The translations under genes and the position numbers were made by a program. Of a DNA stretch of 64,000 bases, positions 7,364 through 16,749 are shown one piece after another. The number at the start of each line of letters is the position of its first letter. Positions within the stretch are counted from its first letter, which is position 1. Under the pieces are notes generated by a model that worked only from the letters and a program-made list of their open reading frames with translations, was not told the DNA's origin and made no database searches. The DNA is taken from the NCBI GenBank assembly GCA_963789535.1, contig CAWBKU010000005.1, forward strand, positions 496,001 through 560,000, given 5' to 3'. The stretch is from CAVXHQ01 sp963789535 (GTDB lineage: Bacteria > Pseudomonadota > Alphaproteobacteria > Rhodobacterales > Rhodobacteraceae).

Positions 7364-8602
7364 CCCCGCAACCTTCTCGCCCGCGTCGCCAACAGCTTCA
7401 ATCGCAGAGCGTTCAACTGGATGAACCCCTTCGCGTCCTGCTGGTCGTAGGCGCCCGCGTCGTCCTCGAACGTCACGTGCGCCTCGGAATAGAGCGAGCG
7501 GTCGGACCAGCGGGCCACGGTGCGGGCGGACCCCTTGTAGAGCTTCAGGCGCACCGTGCCCCAGACATGCTCCTGCGATCTTGTCGATCAGTGCCTGCAA
7601 CATCTCGCGCTCGGGCGAGAACCAGAAGCCGTTGTAGATCAGCTCCGCATAGCGCGGCATGATCGAATCCTTGAGGTGGCCGGAGCCTGCGTCCAGCGTG
7701 ATCTGCTCGATGCCGCGGTGCGCCTCGAGCAGGATCGTGCCGCCCGGCGTCTCGTAGATGCCGCGCGATTTCATGCCGACGAAACGGTTCTCGACGAGGT
7801 CAAGGATGCCGATGCCGTGTTTGGCGCCCAGCGCATTGAGCCGCGTCAGGATCGCAGCAGGGCTCAGCGCCTCGCCGTCGATGGCCACCGCATCGCCGCG
7901 CTCGAAGGTAATTTCGACCGTCTCCGGCGTATCGGGCGCGTCCTCGGGGCGGGTGATCCGCTGCAACACGTAATCGGGCGCTTCCTCGCCAGGGTTCTCC
8001 AGAACCTTGCCCTCGGACGAGGTGTGCAGCAGGTTCGCGTCGACCGAAAACGGCGCCTCGCCGCGCTTGTCCCTGGCGATCGGGATCTGGTTGGCCTCGG
8101 CGAACTCGAGCAGCTTCGTTCGCGACGTGAGATCCCACAGCCGCCAGGGCGCAATCACCTTGATGTCGGGGTTCAGGGCATAGGCGGCCAGTTCGAACCG
8201 CACCTGATCGTTGCCCTTGCCGGTCGCCCCATGTGCCACCGCATCGGCGCCGACCTCGGCGGCGATCTCGACCAGCCGCTTGGAAATGAGCGGCCGCGCG
8301 ATCGAGGTGCCGAGCAGATACTGCCCCTCGTAGAGCGCATTGGCGCGGAACATCGGAAAGACGAAATCGCGCACGAATTCCTCGCGCACGTCCTCGATGT
8401 GGATGTTGCCGGGCGCGATCCCCAGCAGTTCCGCCTTCGCCCGCGCCGGTTCCAGCTCTTCGCCCTGCCCCAGATCGGCGGTGAACGTCACCACCTCGCA
8501 GCCGTATTCGGTCTGCAACCACTTGAGGATGATCGACGTGTCCAGACCGCCCGAATAGGCGAGGACGACTTTCTTCGGTGCGTCTTTTCGGGCGGCAGGC
8601 AT
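7360..8602 (-). pseudogene. argG: Argininosuccinate synthase, single-base frameshift near the 3' end
   Basis: ArgG joins citrulline and aspartate with ATP in arginine synthesis. The N terminus has the PP-loop motif KVVLAYSGGLDTS, followed by GATGKGNDQVRFE and the aspartate/citrulline-binding parts in the right order up to REMLQALIDK. There the frame breaks: one extra base (plus-strand position 7577-7582, an A after AAG in the gene) would need removal to continue as SQEHVWGTVRLKLYKG and on to DAGAYDQQDAKGFIQLNALRLKL, a normal ArgG end. The total length is 3n+1, in agreement. Without correction the protein runs in the wrong frame for about 100 residues and loses the C-terminal helix. The rest is intact, so a sequencing error is a serious alternative. 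Start is ATG 8602. Confidence 0.9.
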
Positions 8603-8730
8603 CGGCTGTGACTCCCCTGAACAACAGTCCGCCTTCGCCTAATGGCTTTGCCGTGTATCGGCAAGCAGTGCGATTGACCCTGCCGTCGCGGGCATGTCAC
8701 AGAGACGGGGAACGTCGGGGAGGATCGTCA

Positions 8731-9531
8731 GTGGCCTGGAGGCTTGTTCAGCACGCTCTCGCCATGATCTTCCGCAATTTCGGCGCGGCGCTGCGCGCGT
8801 CCGGGGTGCCGATCCTCATCGCCATCGCGATCAGTTTCGGCGTCTCGTCCCTGGTCGGGCTGCGGGCCGCTGCGATTGCCGTCGTCGCCGTCGATCCGCA
8901 ACGGATGGCGACCCTCATCCAGAGCGGGTCGACCCCGCAACTGGTCGGCGTCCTGTTCCTGATGCTGGTCTATGCCTTCGTCTTTGCGTGGATTTGCGTC
9001 ACCTGGCACCGGTTCATCCTGCTCGAGGAGCGGCCCGGTCCGGTCCCGGCGATCACCGGGCGGCCGATCTGGCTCTATGTCGGCACGACCATGCTCCTGG
9101 CGGTGCTGTTGATCCTGCTGGCGATCCCGCTGACGTTCGTCCTGTCCTATGCGCTGGCGCCCTTGGTCGGCGAGGCCCCCGAACAGGGGGGGACGGTGGT
9201 TCGGGGGATCGGTCTGCTGGTCGATGCGGTCCTCAGCTATCTGTGGTTCCGCTTTGCGGTGGTGCTGCCGGCGGCGGCGATCGGAAAACCGATGACCCTC
9301 GGCGATGGCTGGACCGCGACGGGGCGCGCGGCGCTGCCGATCCTCGGGGCCGTGCTGATCCTGATGGGGCTGACCGTGCTCTCGGGCTACGGCATCGGCT
9401 GGCTGCGGGATGTGAGCCTGTGGGCGGCCGTGGCCGGCGCCCTCGTGGTCCAATGGGTGACGTTGATGATGGGCGCGAGCGTCCTGACCACGATCTACGG
9501 CGTCACCGTCGAGCGGCGGGCGCTGGGCTAA
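8731..9531 (+). CDS. Hypothetical multi-pass membrane protein
   Basis: 266 residues from GTG 8731, which is chosen because GGAGGA (8719-8724) lies six bases upstream. About six hydrophobic segments are seen: FGAALRASGVPILIAIAISF, LVGVLFLMLVYAFVFAWI, a segment with TTMLLAVLLILLAIPLTFVL, a segment at LLVDAVLSYLWFRFAVV, LPILGAVLILMGLTVL and WAAVAGALVVQWVTLM. The strip WHRFILLEERP after the second helix and the PAAAIGKPMTLGDGWTATG motif recall the DUF975/glycerophosphodiesterase-membrane-domain type found in several bacterial membrane proteins. No function can be given. It converges on a Nudix gene, the two stops overlapping. Confidence 0.75.
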   Translation: MAWRLVQHALAMIFRNFGAALRASGVPILIAIAISFGVSSLVGLRAAAIAVVAVDPQRMATLIQSGSTPQLVGVLFLMLVYAFVFAWICVTWHRFILLEERPGPVPAITGRPIWLYVGTTMLLAVLLILLAIPLTFVLSYALAPLVGEAPEQGGTVVRGIGLLVDAVLSYLWFRFAVVLPAAAIGKPMTLGDGWTATGRAALPILGAVLILMGLTVLSGYGIGWLRDVSLWAAVAGALVVQWVTLMMGASVLTTIYGVTVERRALG

Positions 9532-9965
9532 AGCATCAGCGCCTGCACGAAGGCCCGGTCGCCATCGTTCGACAGCAGCGGCAATACTTCGGCAAGGGGC
9601 GACCACAAGGCGACGTGCCCCGGTTCGGTCGGATCGCCGATCCGGCGGACCGGGTGGGCGATATAGATGTGACAGACCTTCTCTGCGTGGATGGCGTATT
9701 CCGGCATCCAGACAAAACGCCGGAACGCGCCGAGGCGACGGGGCCGGGCGATGGTCCAGCCGGTCTCCTCCCGCACCTCGCGGTGCAGCGCCGCCAGCGG
9801 ATGCTCGCCCGGGTCGACGCCGCCGCCGGGCAATTGCACCTCGGGCCAGGGGCTCTCCTGAAACGTGAGCAGCAGGTCGTCGCCCCGCGGCAGGATCGCA
9901 TAGACGCCGGGGCGGTGGGTGTATCGCTGTCCGCCCATCGGTGCCTCGCCATGCCGTCGCATCAT
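9528..9965 (-). CDS. Nudix hydrolase
   Basis: 145 residues with a complete Nudix box: GGGVDPGEHPLAALHREVREETGW, spanning about residues 47-70 (G-x5-E-x7-REUxEExGU pattern). These enzymes hydrolyse nucleoside diphosphates linked to another moiety; the substrate cannot be read from the sequence. Aromatic-rich strands after the box (FRRFVWMPEY, KVCHIYIAHP) and the final FVQALML fit a small single-domain member. ATG at 9965 is used; an internal ATG at 9938 is possible. It is divergently arranged with hslO, 90 bases apart. Confidence 0.88.
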   Translation of the reverse strand: MMRRHGEAPMGGQRYTHRPGVYAILPRGDDLLLTFQESPWPEVQLPGGGVDPGEHPLAALHREVREETGWTIARPRRLGAFRRFVWMPEYAIHAEKVCHIYIAHPVRRIGDPTEPGHVALWSPLAEVLPLLSNDGDRAFVQALML

Positions 9966-10055
9966 ACCTGTCCCCTGTCCGGTGCCGCTTGGGCCGTCCG
10001 CTTGCCGTGCCTATATGGTCGCGGTATGCCCAAACGCACCACGCAAGGAAAGACC

Positions 10056-11084
10056 ATGACCCTCGGTAACGCGATCGCCTGGGACGATAGCGTCCTGCCC
10101 TTCCAGCTCGACGCCTCGGACGTGCGCGGCCGCGTCGCGCGTCTGGACGGCGTCCTCGAGGAGGTATTGGCACAGCACGACTATCCGCCGGTGATCGAAC
10201 GGCTGGTCGCCGAAATGGCGCTGCTGACCGCCTTGATCGGGCAGACGATGAAGCTGCGCTGGAAACTGTCGTTGCAGGTGCGTGGCTCGGGGGCGGCGCG
10301 CCTGATCGCGACCGATTACTACGGCCCGACCGACGATGGAGAGCCGGCGCGTATCCGTGCCTATGCCAGCTATGACGCCGACAGGCTCGACCCGGAGGGC
10401 GACCCGTTTACGCAGATCGGTCAGGGCTATTTCGCGATCCTGATCGACCAGGGTGAGGGGACGGCGCCCTATCAGGGGATAACGCCGATCGCCGGAGGCT
10501 CGCTTTCGGCCTGTGCAGAGACCTATTTCGCCCAGTCCGAGCAACTGCCGACCCGTTTTGCCCTGACCCATGGCCGCAGCCGGACCCCGGGCGAGCCGGA
10601 GCGCTGGCGGGCGGGCGGGATCATGTTGCAGATGATGCCCAAGGCATCGCCCTTTGCCGCCGATGGCGCCACCGGCGAGGCGGGATTGCTGGCGCCTGCG
10701 GACGTACTCGACGGCGACGAGGGCGAGAACTGGGCCCGCGTCAACCTGCTCCTCGATACCGTCGAGCCGCTGGAGCTCATCGGGCCGAGCGTGTCGCCGA
10801 CCGACCTCCTCGTGCGCTTGTTCCACGAGGAGCAACCCCGCGTGTTCGACGCACAGCCCGTGCGGTTCGGCTGCACCTGTTCGGCGGAAAGGGTGCGGCA
10901 AAGCCTGTCGATCTATTCGAAGAAGGACATCGGCACGATGATTGCCGACGACGGCACCGTCACGGCGGACTGTCAGTTCTGCGGTGCGCATTACACCTTC
11001 GCGCCGGAAACGCTGGGGTTCGAGGCGATGGGTGCGCCCGATCCTCTGGCGGGCCCGCGGTCGACTCCGTCCAAAAGTGCCTGA
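10056..11084 (+). CDS. hslO: Hsp33 redox-regulated chaperone
   Basis: 342 residues. Hsp33 is a cytosolic holdase activated by oxidation of a zinc-binding cysteine cluster. The core segment (LIGQTMKLRWKLSLQVRGSG, then AYASYD, GQGYFAILIDQGEG) is typical, and the C-terminal zinc centre is complete: CTC around residue 272 and CQFC around residue 306. ATG 10056 is preferred over the in-frame ATG at 10026 because AAGGAAAG lies just upstream and relatives start MT(I/L)G-x-x-IAWDD. The next gene begins inside its last codons (8-base overlap), so hslO, the Nudix gene and cca form a tight operon. Confidence 0.95.
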   Translation: MTLGNAIAWDDSVLPFQLDASDVRGRVARLDGVLEEVLAQHDYPPVIERLVAEMALLTALIGQTMKLRWKLSLQVRGSGAARLIATDYYGPTDDGEPARIRAYASYDADRLDPEGDPFTQIGQGYFAILIDQGEGTAPYQGITPIAGGSLSACAETYFAQSEQLPTRFALTHGRSRTPGEPERWRAGGIMLQMMPKASPFAADGATGEAGLLAPADVLDGDEGENWARVNLLLDTVEPLELIGPSVSPTDLLVRLFHEEQPRVFDAQPVRFGCTCSAERVRQSLSIYSKKDIGTMIADDGTVTADCQFCGAHYTFAPETLGFEAMGAPDPLAGPRSTPSKSA

Positions 11085-11684
11085 CCTGATCGCCCGCCTG
11101 CGACGCGCCGCGTCGATGCGGGCGGGCGACCGGGACGGTTCGTCCGATTTCGACCTCAACCCCGACTTTCCCACGCCGGTCGGCCGGACGCTGAAACCGG
11201 CTGGCGTCCTCGTCGCCGTCGAGCCGGGGCCGGGCGGTCCGCACCTCATCCTCACCAAGCGGTCGCCGCTGCTGAAGCATCACGCGGGCCAGATCGCCTT
11301 TGCCGGGGGGCGTCAGGATCCGGGCGATGCCGATGCCACCGATGCCGCGCTTCGCGAGGCAGAGGAAGAGATCGGCCTGCCGCGCGAAGCGCGGTCGAGG
11401 TGCTGGGTCTGTTGCCCGACCACGAGACCGTCACCGCCTACCGCATCACTCCCGTCGTGGCCCTCGTGACCGCGCCGTTCCTGGCACGCCCCGAGGCGGG
11501 CGAGGTGGCGGAAATCTTTCGCGTGCCGCTCGTGCATGTGGCCGATCCGGCGCGTTACCGCGTCGAGGGGCGTCCCTGGCAGGGCCATATCAGACACTAC
11601 TACACCGTCCCGTGGGGGCCCTATTACATCTGGGGGGCCACGGCCCGGATCCTGAGAACCCTCGCCACGCGGATGCAACCGTGA
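11077..11684 (+). pseudogene. CoA pyrophosphatase-like Nudix hydrolase, frameshifted
   Basis: The gene probably starts at GTG 11077 (VPDLIARLRRAAS), overlapping the hslO end. It has the NuDL/CoA-type layout: LVAVEPGPGGPHLILTKRSPLLKHHAGQ before a Nudix box AFAGGRQDPGDADATDAALREAEEEIGL. After PREA the frame breaks at 11389-11393. The reading that follows in another frame, VLGLLPDHETVTAYRITPVV through the GPYYIWGATARIL helix, is what the family shows. The whole length is 3n+2, so one base is missing or two are extra within GCGCG. The break separates the Nudix box from the C-terminal half. Membership of the NudL/Nudt7-type CoA pyrophosphatase group is inferred from the UPF0035-like spacing and the downstream PHETVT segment. 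Confidence 0.8.
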
Positions 11685-12844
11685 CCCGGATCGAGGCACC
11701 GTGGCTCGACACGCCGGGCGCCGTGACGGTCCTGCGGCTGCTGTCGGATGCCGGGCATCGCGGCTACTTCGTTGGCGGCTGCGTCCGCAACACCCTGCTG
11801 TGCGCGCCGGTCGCCGACATCGACATCGCGACGGACGCCACGCCGCAACAGGTCGGCGAACTGGCCGTTTCCGCCGGTATCCGCTGCGTTCCGACCGGTA
11901 TCGACCACGGCACCGTGACCCTCGTCGCGAACGGCACGCCGTTCGAGATCACCACCTTTCGCCGCGACATCGCCACGGATGGCCGCCGCGCCACCGTCGC
12001 CTTCGGCACCGACATCGCCGAGGACGCGGCGCGCCGTGATTTCACGATGAACGCGCTCTATGCCGATGCGGACGGCATGGTCCACGACCCGCTCGGCGGC
12101 CTGCCGGACCTCATGGCACGCCACGTCCGCTTCATCGGCGACCCCGCCGCCCGCATCGCCGAGGATTACCTGCGGATCCTGCGGTTCTTCCGCTTCCATG
12201 CCGTCTATGGCGATCCTGCCGGCGGCATCGACGCCGAGGGTCTGGCCGCCTGCGCCGGGGGACTTGACGGCCTGAGACACGTTTCCGCCGAACGGATCGG
12301 CGCCGAGATGCGCAAGTTGCTCGCCGCCCCCGATCCCGCGCCCGCCTTGGCCGCGATGCGGTCCTGCGGTGCGCTGTTGCGGATCCTGCCGGGGGCCGGA
12401 ACGGGCCTGTTGCCGGTCCTCGTGCATGTCGAGCAGGCGGCAGATCTCGTGCCCGACGCGATCCGCCGCCTCGCCGCGCTGGGCGGGGAGGACGCGCCCG
12501 ATACCCTGCGACTCACCCGGGCAGAGGCCGCGCGCCTCGGGCGGTTGCGGGCGGGGATGGAGGGCGATGCGGCGGCGGCGGCGCTGGGCTACCGTCTCGG
12601 CGCCGCCGAGGCGCTCGACGTGCTGGCGCTGCGCGCGGCGGCGTCCGAGCGGGAACTGACGCACGACGAGATCGACGAGGCGCGTTTCGGGGCAAGACAG
12701 AGCCTTCCCGTTGCCGCCGCCGATCTGATGCCGGCCCTCGCGGGACCGGCCCTCGGGGCCCGCCTGGACGACCTCGAACGCCGCTGGATCGCCTCGGGCT
12801 TCACGCTGGGCAGGGCCGCGTTGCTGGACGACCGGACCCCCTGA
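11681..12844 (+). CDS. cca: CCA tRNA nucleotidyltransferase / poly(A) polymerase family
   Basis: 387 residues from GTG 11681, overlapping the Nudix TGA by four bases. The class II nucleotidyltransferase head is clear: GYFVGGCVRNTLL, then the catalytic DIDIATDA, followed by EITTFRRD, RRDFTMNALYAD and the GDPAARIAEDYLRILRFFRF neck. The enzyme adds or repairs the 3' CCA of tRNAs. Alphaproteobacterial members of this shape usually lack a C-terminal HD domain, as here. Position behind hslO and the Nudix gene is a common Rhodobacterales order. Confidence 0.93.
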   Translation: MTRIEAPWLDTPGAVTVLRLLSDAGHRGYFVGGCVRNTLLCAPVADIDIATDATPQQVGELAVSAGIRCVPTGIDHGTVTLVANGTPFEITTFRRDIATDGRRATVAFGTDIAEDAARRDFTMNALYADADGMVHDPLGGLPDLMARHVRFIGDPAARIAEDYLRILRFFRFHAVYGDPAGGIDAEGLAACAGGLDGLRHVSAERIGAEMRKLLAAPDPAPALAAMRSCGALLRILPGAGTGLLPVLVHVEQAADLVPDAIRRLAALGGEDAPDTLRLTRAEAARLGRLRAGMEGDAAAAALGYRLGAAEALDVLALRAAASERELTHDEIDEARFGARQSLPVAAADLMPALAGPALGARLDDLERRWIASGFTLGRAALLDDRTP

Positions 12845-12893
12845 GATCGAGGGGTGACAAATCCCCGCAACTCGGCTAAGACCCGCCCACAAC

Positions 12894-12941
12894 ATGAGGA
12901 GGCGCACTATGCGATTTGGGATCACCTACACCCCGGCCTGA
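12894..12941 (+). other. Possible leader peptide upstream of the ABC exporter operon
   Basis: Two in-frame ATGs (12894 and 12909) open a 15- or 10-codon reading frame ending MRFGITYTPA and TGA at 12939-12941. GGAGG (12898-12902) is ideally placed for ATG 12909. Two mutually exclusive stems follow directly: CCGGA/TCCGG (12942-12946 with 12958-12962) and CGGACCG/CGGTCCG (12943-12949 with 12964-12970). A short, well-initiated peptide followed by competing hairpins in front of exporter genes is the layout of translational attenuation, but this is speculative. Confidence 0.3.
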
Positions 12942-13025
12942 CCGGACCGATCCCATATCCGGGCGGTCCGCTTTGCGCACCACCCGTCGTCATAGCTGCA
13001 TCATTCGCCCTCCGGGAGCACCCTC

Positions 13026-14876
13026 ATGTTCCGTTTCTTCGAGACACTCGTCGATCCGTTCACCGCCTATCCTGAAACCGACACCCCGCCGCGGACCCTG
13101 TTTGCGTTCCTGAACGACTACGCCCGCCCGTTCCGGCGCGTCTTCGTCGCCACCGGCATCGCATCGATCATCATCGCCGGTGTCGAGATCTGGCTCATCG
13201 CCTACATGGGCCGTCTCGTCGATCTGCTCGGCTCGGGCACGCCCGACACCGTCTGGGCGCTGCACGGGGCCGAGTTCCTCCTCGTTGCCCTGTTCATCCT
13301 CACCCTCCGCCCGGCGATCCACATCTTTCAGGTGGCGCTCCTGAACAACGCGATACTGCCGAACTTCGGCACGCTGGTCCGCTGGCGCGCGCACCGACAT
13401 GTCATGCGACAGTCGGTCGGCTGGTTCGAGAACGACTTTGCCGGGCGTATCGCCAACCGCATCATGCAGACGCCGCCCGCCGCCGGTGAGGTCGTGTTCC
13501 AGCTCTTCGATGCGATCGCCTTTGCCATCGCTTACCTCATCGGCGCCGCCGTCCTGCTCGGCGATGCCGACATCCGGCTGATCGTGCCGATGCTGGTCTG
13601 GCTCGTTCCCTACATGATCCTGCTGCGCTGGGTCATCAAACGCATCGGACCTGCGTCCGAGGCGGCGTCGAACGCGCGCAGCGCGGTGACGGGGCGCGTC
13701 GTCGACAGCTATACCAACATCCACGCGGTCAAGATGTTCGCGCACCATTCCCGCGAGATCGACTATGCCCGCGAGGCCATCGAGGAGACGCGGCGCACGT
13801 TCCAGGTCGAAATGCGGCTCTATACCATCATGGATGTGGCGCTGATGCTGCTCAACGGCGTGCTGATCGTCGGCGTCGTGGGCTATGCGATCTGGCTCTG
13901 GATGCATGTCGGCGCCTCGGTCGGCCTCGTCGCGGCGGCCACCGCACTGACGCTGCGGCTCAATGCCATGTCGGGCTGGATCATGTGGGCGATCACCAAC
14001 TTTTTCCGCGAACTCGGCGTCGTCGCCGAGGGGATGCTGACCATCGCGCAGCCGGTGACGCTCGTCGACCGGGGCGATGCCGCACCCCTCGACGTGACGC
14101 GCGGCGCCATCGAGATCGCGGGCCTCAGCCATCACTACGGCAAGGCGTCGGGCGGTCTCGACCGGATCGACCTGAGCGTCGCGCCGGGCCAAAAGGTCGG
14201 CCTCATCGGCGCATCCGGTGCGGGCAAGACCACGCTGGTAAAGCTGCTGTTGCGGTTCTACGACGCCGAACAGGGCCGCATTTCCATCGACGGGCAGGAC
14301 ATCGCCGCCGTGACGCAGGACAGCCTGCGCCACGCCATCGGCATGGTGCAGCAGGAATCCTCCCTGCTGCACCGCTCTGTCCGCGAGAATATCGTCTACG
14401 GCCGCCCGGGTGCGACCGAGGCCGAGATGATCGCGGCGGCCACGCAGGCCGAGGCGCATGACTTCATCCTCGACCTCGAGGATAGCGACGGGCGCACCGG
14501 CTACGATGCCCGCGTCGGCGAGCGGGGTGTGAAGCTCTCCGGCGGCCAGCGGCAGCGGATCGCGCTGGCCCGCGTCATGCTCAAGGATGCGCCGATCCTT
14601 GTGCTGGACGAGGCGACATCGGCACTGGATTCCGAGGTCGAGGCGGCGATCCAGTCGACGCTCTATGGCATGATGGAGGGCAAGACGGTGATCGCCATCG
14701 CCCACCGCCTGTCGACCATCGCCCGGATGGACCGGATCGTGGTCCTCGAGGCCGGGCGCGTCGTCGAGGATGGAAGCCACGCCGACCTCCTCGCGCAGCA
14801 GGGCATCTATGCCCGGTATTGGGCGCGCCAGTCGGGCGGGTTCATCGGCGCGGACGCGGCCGAGGCGGCGGAATAG
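13026..14876 (+). CDS. ABC half-exporter (membrane + ATPase), paralogue 1
   Basis: 616 residues: N-terminal six-helix type I exporter domain (about residues 30-320) fused to an ATPase. The nucleotide-binding domain has Walker A GASGAGKTT, signature LSGGQRQRIALARV, Walker B ILVLDEATSALDSEVE and the switch histidine in IAIAHRLSTIARM. It begins with a short preamble containing VDPFTAYPETDTPPRTLFAF that recurs in the two following paralogues. Substrate unknown; multidrug or lipid export is typical for this family (MsbA/MDR-like). Three tandem genes with 4-base gap or overlap suggest one operon and possibly heterodimers. Confidence 0.92.
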   Translation: MFRFFETLVDPFTAYPETDTPPRTLFAFLNDYARPFRRVFVATGIASIIIAGVEIWLIAYMGRLVDLLGSGTPDTVWALHGAEFLLVALFILTLRPAIHIFQVALLNNAILPNFGTLVRWRAHRHVMRQSVGWFENDFAGRIANRIMQTPPAAGEVVFQLFDAIAFAIAYLIGAAVLLGDADIRLIVPMLVWLVPYMILLRWVIKRIGPASEAASNARSAVTGRVVDSYTNIHAVKMFAHHSREIDYAREAIEETRRTFQVEMRLYTIMDVALMLLNGVLIVGVVGYAIWLWMHVGASVGLVAAATALTLRLNAMSGWIMWAITNFFRELGVVAEGMLTIAQPVTLVDRGDAAPLDVTRGAIEIAGLSHHYGKASGGLDRIDLSVAPGQKVGLIGASGAGKTTLVKLLLRFYDAEQGRISIDGQDIAAVTQDSLRHAIGMVQQESSLLHRSVRENIVYGRPGATEAEMIAAATQAEAHDFILDLEDSDGRTGYDARVGERGVKLSGGQRQRIALARVMLKDAPILVLDEATSALDSEVEAAIQSTLYGMMEGKTVIAIAHRLSTIARMDRIVVLEAGRVVEDGSHADLLAQQGIYARYWARQSGGFIGADAAEAAE

Positions 14877-14880
14877 CGCC

Positions 14881-16749
14881 ATGATAGAGACCGTCAGGCG
14901 CCTGTTCGTTCGCATCGAGGACATGGTCGATCCGTTCGCGCCAGACGGCAACGCAACGCCCAGCACTTCGCCCGCCCGCTTCATCGCCGACCACCTGCGC
15001 CCGTTCCGGCGGGTCATGGCCTGGGCGGCGGTGGCCGGCACCGTGGTGGCGCTGCTCGAACTCGGGCTGATCTGGTATGCGGGGCGCCTCGTCGACCTGA
15101 TGTCGGCGGGACCGGGGGCGTTCTGGGCGGACCATTGGGTCGAACTGGCGCTCGCGGTCGCCGTGTTCCTCGCACTCCGGCCGCTCGCCGTTCTCCTGAA
15201 CGCGATGATCCTGTTTTCGGGCATCTCGACGAACATGCTGCAACAGGTCCGCTGGCGGGCGCACCGGCACATGCTGGGCCAACCGGTCAGCTTCTTTCAG
15301 AACGATTTCGCCGGGCGCCTGTCGAACCGGATCATGCAGACGAGCTACGGCGTCGAGGACACGTCGTTCCTCCTCTTCGAGGCGTTCTTTCAGGCCGGGG
15401 TCTTCGCCATTGCCACGTTGATCCTGCTCGTCGGCATGGACTGGCGCATCGCCGTCCCGCTCGCGCTCTGGATCGCGGCCTTCGTCGCGGCGATCCTGTG
15501 GATGGCGCCACGGATCGGCGCGCTGGCCGAAAAGCACAGCCACGCCAACAGCCGCGTGACGGGGCGGATCGTCGATGCCTATACCAACATCGAGACGGTG
15601 AAGCTGTTCGCGCACGGCGCGCGAGAAGAGGCGTTCGCCCGCAGCGCCATCGCCCGAGACCGCCTGCGGTTCGGTGCGCTGATGCGGGCCTTTGCCCTGC
15701 AACAGGGGGCGATGGCGGGGTTCAACTCGCTGGCGATGCTTTGCGTGATCGGCCCGGCCCTCTGGGTATGGTCCATCGGCGCGCTCAGTATCGGCGAGGT
15801 CTCGGCGGCGGTGGCCATGGCGTTGCGCCTGAACACGATGACCGGCTGGATCATGTGGATGACCGTCCGCACGTTCGAGCATCTGGGGACCATCCGCGAG
15901 GGCCTTCAAAGCATCGCCGTGCCGCAGACCGTCACCGACAGCGCGGGCGCCCAGCCCCTCGTCGTGACGCGCGGCGACATCGCGTTCCGTCAGGTCACGC
16001 ACCACTACGGCAAGGGCCACGGCGGTCTGGCGGACGTGAGCCTGCACATCCCCGGCGGCCAGCGGATCGGCCTCGTCGGGCCGTCGGGGGCGGGTAAATC
16101 ATCCCTGCTCAACCTGCTCTTGCGGTTCCGCGATGCCGAACAGGGCGTGATCGAGATCGACAGCCAGGACATCCGTGCGGTGGCGCAGGGATCTCTGCGC
16201 GCGTCGATCGGCATGGTGACGCAGGACAGCTCGCTGCTGCACCGGTCCGTGCGCGACAACCTGCTCTATGGTCGCCCCGACGCGACCGAGGATATGCTCG
16301 TCGACGCGGCGAAAAAGGCAGAGGCACACGACTTTATCCTCACCCTGCAAGACCCGCAGGGCCGCACCGGCTACAGCGCCCATGTCGGCGAGCGCGGTGT
16401 GAAACTCTCGGGCGGACAGCGCCAGCGGATCGCTCTGGCCCGGGTCATCCTGAAGGATGCGCCCATTTTGCTCTTGGACGAGGCGACCAGTGCGCTAGAC
16501 TCCGAAGTAGAGGCGGCGATCCAGTCGACGCTCTACGGCATGATGGACGGCAAGACGGTGATTGCGATCGCGCACCGCCTGTCCACCATCGCGCGCATGG
16601 ACCGGATCATCGTCGTGTCGGACGGGCGGATCGTCGAGGACGGCACGCACGACAGCCTGCTCGGAACCCGTGGCCTCTATGCGCGGTTCTGGGAGAGGCA
16701 GTCGGGCGGCTTCATCGGGCTGGATGCCGAACAAGAGGCCATTGCATGA
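14881..16749 (+). CDS. ABC half-exporter (membrane + ATPase), paralogue 2
   Basis: 622 residues, starting four bases after paralogue 1. Same build: preamble MVDPFAPDGNATPSTSPARF, six hydrophobic helices, then an ATPase with Walker A GPSGAGKSS, signature LSGGQRQRIALARV, Walker B ILLLDEATSALDSEVE and IAIAHRLSTIARM. The membrane domain shares blocks such as QNDFAGRLSNRIMQT with FENDFAGRIANRIMQT of paralogue 1 and FDNDFAGRIAQKQMQV of paralogue 3. The downstream gene overlaps it by ATGA. Catalytic residues are complete in all three ATPases, so no degenerate partner site is evident. Substrate unknown. Confidence 0.92.
   Translation: MIETVRRLFVRIEDMVDPFAPDGNATPSTSPARFIADHLRPFRRVMAWAAVAGTVVALLELGLIWYAGRLVDLMSAGPGAFWADHWVELALAVAVFLALRPLAVLLNAMILFSGISTNMLQQVRWRAHRHMLGQPVSFFQNDFAGRLSNRIMQTSYGVEDTSFLLFEAFFQAGVFAIATLILLVGMDWRIAVPLALWIAAFVAAILWMAPRIGALAEKHSHANSRVTGRIVDAYTNIETVKLFAHGAREEAFARSAIARDRLRFGALMRAFALQQGAMAGFNSLAMLCVIGPALWVWSIGALSIGEVSAAVAMALRLNTMTGWIMWMTVRTFEHLGTIREGLQSIAVPQTVTDSAGAQPLVVTRGDIAFRQVTHHYGKGHGGLADVSLHIPGGQRIGLVGPSGAGKSSLLNLLLRFRDAEQGVIEIDSQDIRAVAQGSLRASIGMVTQDSSLLHRSVRDNLLYGRPDATEDMLVDAAKKAEAHDFILTLQDPQGRTGYSAHVGERGVKLSGGQRQRIALARVILKDAPILLLDEATSALDSEVEAAIQSTLYGMMDGKTVIAIAHRLSTIARMDRIIVVSDGRIVEDGTHDSLLGTRGLYARFWERQSGGFIGLDAEQEAIA

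Noticed and set aside
12854..13075. 73-codon open frame before the first exporter
   Set aside because: Overlaps the exporter start and has no ribosome site or features; the short leader peptide in the same region has better initiation signals.
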